The translations under genes were made by a program, and so were the position numbers. The notes below the pieces were generated by a model that saw nothing but the letters and a program-made list of their open reading frames with translations, was not told where the DNA came from and made no database searches. Shown in pieces: positions 60,304-64,000 of a stretch of DNA of 64,000 nucleotides. Origin of the DNA: Caldisphaera sp. (GTDB lineage: Archaea > Thermoproteota > Thermoprotei_A > Sulfolobales > Acidilobaceae); the NCBI RefSeq assembly GCF_023256325.1, contig NZ_JAGDXI010000015.1, forward strand, positions 20,305 through 84,304, given 5' to 3'. The stretch's first letter is position 1. Each line of letters starts with the position of its first letter.

Positions 60304-61550
60304 CTATCCCATTCAGGCGGGAAATAATCAAAGCTACCATATATAGCTGGTAAGTCCATTAATCTATGGCCGGGCATTAAATATTTGAATGCTATTACAT
60401 TCCTAAATGAAGGCGATACAACTCTTACCCTATATGGAACATCTTTACCATCGCTTTCTACATAATAAACCATTTCTCCTCTTCCTGCTTCGACTCTTGC
60501 GAACGCTTTTCCTGGAGGAACCTTAAGAGATGCAAACAGCGGCATTAATTTTACCCTATATTTACCGGCATAATCTATTTGACCTGTATAAACATCTTTA
60601 TATAACTTAGGAGCCGTCTTCCAGAATTTCTCGTGCATAAAATTTTCTCTAGGATGCTTCTCAAGCCAGTCAACCACCTTATCAATTATGTTTAAGCTTT
60701 GCCTAATTTCTTCTACTCTTGCCCATGCCCTTGCTAAAGAATCTCCTTCTTCAAATACAGGTATTTCGAATTCTAATTCTCCATATGCCTCGTATGGCTC
60801 GTTAAGTCTTACATCATATCTTACACCGCTAGCCCTTAAATTAGGACCAACAATGCCTAATTCAGTAGCTAAATTCTTTGACATCACTCCGACATTTTCT
60901 AACCTACTTCTAATATTTGGATTGTTTAAGAAAATCTTTGCATATTCATTAAGTCTGTTCCTCATATATCTAGTTGCTTTCCTTGCTCCTTCCGGAAAAT
61001 CATCTGGTATATCTCTCCTAACACCACCAAATACAGGATATGAATGAGTTAACCTAGCTCCAGACATCTGCTCTGCTAAATCTATGAAAACCTCTCTATC
61101 TCCGAACGCCCACATATAAAGAGTAGAATGCCCTAAAAATACTCCAAATATACCCATACCATATAAATGGCTAGCTATTCTGTTTATTTCACAGAGTAAT
61201 GTTCTCAAATATCTTGCTCTTTCGGGAGGTTCTGTGCCTAACAGCTTTTCCACAGCCTCAACGTATGGAAGAGTTATATTGCATGCATCTAATATTGCCA
61301 TCCTCTCAAACAAAGGAATATTCTTTATCCAATCTCTTCCTTCTGCTAACTTTTCCATTGTTCTATGAACAAAGCCTATATCAGGGTCTACTCTTACCAT
61401 TATATCTCCATCAACTTCTACTATAATTCTCATATGTCCTGATCCAGGATGCGCAGGTCCTATATACACTTCATAGGTATTTTTGGACAACTCACTTACT
61501 TCCATACCAGGTAAATGAGGGACTACACTACCTGAAGTACTTGATTCCAT
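60300..61550 (-). CDS. nuoD: Complex I-like subunit D (49-kDa type)
   Basis: A 416-residue peripheral subunit at the quinone site. It has G-P-A-H-P-G-S-G-H-M-R, G-F-V-H-R-T-M-E-K-L-A-E-G-R-D-W and I-N-R-I-A-S-H-L-Y-G-M-G-I. The cysteine pairs that bind nickel in related hydrogenases are missing, so this is an oxidoreductase subunit and not a hydrogenase. The 5' end is five bases after nuoC. Confidence 0.94.
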   Translation of the reverse strand: MESSTSGSVVPHLPGMEVSELSKNTYEVYIGPAHPGSGHMRIIVEVDGDIMVRVDPDIGFVHRTMEKLAEGRDWIKNIPLFERMAILDACNITLPYVEAVEKLLGTEPPERARYLRTLLCEINRIASHLYGMGIFGVFLGHSTLYMWAFGDREVFIDLAEQMSGARLTHSYPVFGGVRRDIPDDFPEGARKATRYMRNRLNEYAKIFLNNPNIRSRLENVGVMSKNLATELGIVGPNLRASGVRYDVRLNEPYEAYGELEFEIPVFEEGDSLARAWARVEEIRQSLNIIDKVVDWLEKHPRENFMHEKFWKTAPKLYKDVYTGQIDYAGKYRVKLMPLFASLKVPPGKAFARVEAGRGEMVYYVESDGKDVPYRVRVVSPSFRNVIAFKYLMPGHRLMDLPAIYGSFDYFPPEWDR

Positions 61551-61554
61551 AATT

Positions 61555-62061
61555 TCACCACCATTTATTTGTGTTGTATGCTACATAGTCTACCTCTATA
61601 TCATCGCTCTCCTCTTTAACAACGTAATCTTTTCTTAATGGTTTCAATGCTGCTATTACTGGAGTTAATAGCAATAAACGTAAATCTGGATGATCATCAA
61701 ATGTTATTCCAAAGAATTCATAGACTTCTCTTTCTTGGAATTCTGCGCTCACCCATATTCTAGATAGGCTTGGTAAATGAGGATTATCTCTATTAATTAT
61801 AGTTGACAATCCTATAATATACTTAGATAGTTCCTCATTTAAATAACTTGATATATGATATGTTATTTTAAATTGTTTCTTTGCAATATAGTCAATAGCT
61901 GTGACAGATTTTACATGATCAAAACCAGAATCCTTTAATTTCTTAGCAGATTCGACTAGTTTCTCTGTTGGTACTAATACATCTAAATAACCTTTGTTTT
62001 GTTCAATGCTAATAACATTATCTTTTAATACATTTTTAAGTAAATCTTGTATTGAGATCAA
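61555..62061 (-). CDS. nuoC: Complex I-like subunit C (30-kDa type)
   Basis: About 168 residues. The family segment W-V-S-A-E-F-Q-E-R-E-V-Y-E-F-F-G-I-T-F-D-D-H-P-D-L-R is clear. The open frame runs to 62082, 47 bases into nuoB; the TTG at 62061 just after GGAGAGGTGA is favoured, still overlapping nuoB by 26 bases. The protein ends W-W shortly before the nuoD start. Confidence 0.9.
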   Translation of the reverse strand: MISIQDLLKNVLKDNVISIEQNKGYLDVLVPTEKLVESAKKLKDSGFDHVKSVTAIDYIAKKQFKITYHISSYLNEELSKYIIGLSTIINRDNPHLPSLSRIWVSAEFQEREVYEFFGITFDDHPDLRLLLLTPVIAALKPLRKDYVVKEESDDIEVDYVAYNTNKWW

Positions 62062-62674
62062 CTTTTTCACCTCTCCAACCACATAAATCTTCCTTAGGTA
62101 TAATATTTTTCATATCTTCACGCTTTGCTTCTTTTATCCAATTAGCTGCTATAGATTTATTTCTTAGCAATTTTTGCAATTCTACAATAGCCCTAGATAC
62201 TGCTTCTGGTCTTGGCGGACAACCTGGTATATAAACATCGATAGGTATCACTTGCCATGGTCTAACTATGTTATAACTATTATAGAATATTCCTCCATCA
62301 AGTGAACAAGCTCCCATAGCAATAGCAAACTTTGGATAAGGCATTTGATCCCATGTAATCCTAACAGAACAAGCCATTTTCTTTGTAACGGTTCCTTCCA
62401 CTATAATTAAGTTAGTTTGCCTTGGTGAAACCCATGGAAGTGATCCATATCTTTCGTTATCAAATCTAGGTCCCCATGCAGCCCCTATTTCACAGCCGCA
62501 ACAACTAGTCATTAAGTGAACAGGCCATAGACTAAAGGCGTTAGCCCAATCAACCATCTTCCCAATAGTCCCTTTTAAAAGAGCATTCTTGGCCATTTCA
62601 GCTGCTGTATCTAAATCTCCTATAAAAAACCTACCTTTTTCCTCTCCATTTCCTTTCTCTTCATTTTTACTCAT
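62036..62674 (-). CDS. nuoB: Complex I-like subunit B (terminal [4Fe-4S] cluster N2)
   Basis: A 212-residue iron-sulfur subunit delivering electrons to quinone. Cluster ligands appear in T-S-C-C-G-C-E, A-M-G-A-C-S-L-D-G-G and Y-I-P-G-C-P-P-R-P-E. The N-terminal 30 residues are charged and outside the core family. The C-terminus, about 25 residues beyond the last helix, overlaps nuoC. Confidence 0.94.
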   Translation of the reverse strand: MSKNEEKGNGEEKGRFFIGDLDTAAEMAKNALLKGTIGKMVDWANAFSLWPVHLMTSCCGCEIGAAWGPRFDNERYGSLPWVSPRQTNLIIVEGTVTKKMACSVRITWDQMPYPKFAIAMGACSLDGGIFYNSYNIVRPWQVIPIDVYIPGCPPRPEAVSRAIVELQKLLRNKSIAANWIKEAKREDMKNIIPKEDLCGWRGEKVDLNTRFT

Positions 62675-62688
62675 ATCTACAAATCACC

Positions 62689-63111
62689 TCAATCCAAAAT
62701 CCATTTTCTAATTTTCTTAGCCTCATATGCAGCATATGCCAACAAAGGGGCAAATACTAAAACTAATACTAAATATAATAGAAGGGCATGAAATATTAGT
62801 GTTTTAGGAACAATAGTTATAAATGTTAGAAGCACAACAGCCGGTTCCATGGCTAAAAACATAACTAAATAACCAAAATATTGAAATGAAACTTTCCCTT
62901 TACCTACTCCTTTTGGTGGGTTGGCAGATTCAAATGGTAATTTTTTATATGGCTCTGTTTTTTCTACATCTTCACTAGCCTTTAATAGCCATTTCAAAAG
63001 ATATATTACTGCAACTAATAATAGGAAAACTACTATTGGTACTATTACCATCGAATTCGCAGTTATTACAAATGTATTATAGGCTATTGACAAATTAAAT
63101 TCACCCTTCAC
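62689..63111 (-). CDS. nuoA: Complex I-like subunit A
   Basis: A 140-residue membrane subunit with three helices, the first gene of the operon. Typical are P-Y-K-K-L-P-F-E-S-A-N-P-P-K-G and F-Q-Y-F-G-Y-L-V-M-F-L-A-M-E-P, which carries the conserved glutamate. The start is either the GTG at 63111 or a TTG at 63093, which is spaced better from GGGTGA. The upstream 440-base gap should contain its promoter. Confidence 0.9.
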   Translation of the reverse strand: MKGEFNLSIAYNTFVITANSMVIVPIVVFLLLVAVIYLLKWLLKASEDVEKTEPYKKLPFESANPPKGVGKGKVSFQYFGYLVMFLAMEPAVVLLTFITIVPKTLIFHALLLYLVLVLVFAPLLAYAAYEAKKIRKWILD

Positions 63112-63549
63112 GTATCAAATAAGTATTAGGAGTTTTATTTATTTTTTTACCTTTGTATTGTATAGTTATTTCTAATAAATATTTTTATACCGGTTTTGAT
63201 AAACTAAACTATTAATTACTTCTTAAGGAATGCATTTATAACTTTATCATTAATCTAAAGCTTTCAAATTTTATTTTTAATTAAAATAGTTAAGAATCCT
63301 TGCTAACATTATTGTCAAAAAAGATAAATAATCTCTACTTATACAATAACAAGGTTATGCAATACCAAGAAGCTGTATAGAATACGAATAAAAAACTAGA
63401 ATATAATCCATAATGGGTTAAATCCTTAGATCCTATAGGAGTCTTCATTTGATTATAAAATGGGAAATAGAAAATATTTTATGTCATCGAAGTAAAACCT
63501 TTAAATCTACACAAACGTAAAAATAAAAGGAAGAGCTATAACAAAAACT
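63112..63549. other. 440-base gap between nuoA and pfdB
   Basis: No gene found on either strand. The left end should hold the nuo operon promoter (A/T-rich tract AAATAAATAAAA on the minus strand near 63132-63145). A CTTTAAAT box at about 63497-63505 is placed for pfdB. The middle is AT-rich without clear repeats or hairpins. Confidence 0.45.
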
Positions 63550-63951
63550 ATGGGGAGAAAATTGGTAGAAAGAGTTCCACCTGAAGCTGAGGCAAAATAT
63601 AATAAATATTTGCAGTTAAGAGACTCATATAATGTTATAGTCCAAGAAAGAATGAATGCCGAGTCATCATTAGGAGAAATTGAAAAGGTATTAGAGAAAT
63701 TAAAAGTATTGGGGCCTGATGCCGAACTGTATAAAATGACCGGTTTTGTTTTAGTAAAAAGCAAGAAAGAGGATTTGGAAAAAGAACTTGAAACCAAGAA
63801 AGAGGATTTGGAACTAAGAATAAAAGCACTTAAAAATCAAGAATCAATGGTAAAGGAACAAATAGATAAAATTGCAGTAGAATTAAAACAATTGTTATCA
63901 GGTATCGGAGGTCCTGTAACTAAAGGAGGAATTGGAGGGGCAGGAAGTTAA
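63550..63951 (+). CDS. pfdB: Prefoldin subunit beta
   Basis: The beta subunit of prefoldin, 133 residues from the ATG at 63550; a TTG at 63562, ten bases after GGGGAG, is an alternative. It has two coiled-coil arms (V-P-P-E-A-E-A-K-Y-N-K-Y-L-Q-L; E-S-M-V-K-E-Q-I-D-K-I-A-V-E-L) and the short beta hairpin between them. A 19-bp direct repeat inside encodes K-K-E-D-L-E twice, 33 bases apart. The C-terminus is glycine-rich (G-G-I-G-G-A-G-S). Its partner pfdA is 50 kb away. Confidence 0.92.
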   Translation: MGRKLVERVPPEAEAKYNKYLQLRDSYNVIVQERMNAESSLGEIEKVLEKLKVLGPDAELYKMTGFVLVKSKKEDLEKELETKKEDLELRIKALKNQESMVKEQIDKIAVELKQLLSGIGGPVTKGGIGGAGS

Positions 63952-64000
63952 AAATAGGTAATTATTTTGATAAAAACTAATTCACAAAATTTTTTATTAG

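Noticed and set aside
60300-61550. NiFe-hydrogenase large subunit
   Set aside because: The protein lacks the nickel-binding CxxC pairs and matches complex I subunit D.

Overview
The window is dense, AT-rich archaeal chromosome from a member of the Thermoproteota (crenarchaea). The signs are ribosomal protein S26e and a lone L40e, the L18a/LX-prefoldin alpha-FtsY order, aEF-1 beta, RNase P subunit 4, archaeal-type ATP-dependent DNA ligase, archaeal S-adenosylmethionine synthetase, translin, and tRNA genes carrying introns with bulge-helix-bulge (BHB) splice sites. Very low GC with sulfur-metabolism genes suggests a thermoacidophile of the Acidilobales (Caldisphaera-like); that genus-level guess is inference. 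TATA-like boxes and GGTGA-type Shine-Dalgarno (SD) sites are common, and GTG and TTG starts are frequent.

Bases 1-5350 hold a partial tRNA-Lys and a minus-strand sulfur cluster (DsrE-like, TusA, then two sulfide:quinone oxidoreductase-like flavoproteins each followed by a DUF1641 protein) with two small helical/winged-helix proteins nearby. Bases 5600-24000 hold RIO2 kinase with DUF460, S-adenosylmethionine synthetase, three consecutive four-CBS-domain proteins, ftsY/pfdA/rpl18a, rps26e with a beta-RFAP synthase-like GHMP enzyme, translin plus a helical partner, a major facilitator with a divergent regulator sharing a putative operator, a DUF1464 kinase-like protein, rpl40e, and an ABC-2 transporter. 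Bases 24000-32160 hold tRNA-Ile, DUF763, a phosphoesterase, an XPD/Rad3 helicase, YjbQ, a transporter, DNA ligase and Rnp4.

Bases 32160-38710 are the least ordinary part. Three decayed mobile-element traces (a TnpB C-terminus with a structured right end, an unidentified transposase-like C-terminus, and the N-terminal helix-turn-helix of an IS607-type resolvase) lie among tRNA-Thr (with a 20-nt intron in the D arm), tRNA-Glu and an orphan exported 567-residue protein. Bases 38850-52700 return to housekeeping: FKBP isomerase, RNA cytosine methyltransferase and PUA protein, NadM, UPF0200/UPF0201, RNase Z, aEF-1 beta, RqcH, intron-bearing tRNA-Cys and tRNA-Met, and a tungstate/molybdate ABC transporter preceded by a small ribbon-helix-helix gene. 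A kink-turn RNA resembling a box C/D guide overlaps the 5' end of a phosphoesterase gene near 39600.

Bases 52719-63111 are one long minus-strand operon for an 11-subunit complex I-like membrane oxidoreductase (nuoABCDHIJKMLN) without the NADH-input module, followed upstream by a noncoding gap and prefoldin beta. Together the sulfide oxidoreductases, sulfur carriers and this complex I fit quinone-based respiration linked to sulfur compounds, but the electron donor for the complex is not shown by the sequence. No rRNA, CRISPR array, prophage or intact insertion sequence was seen.
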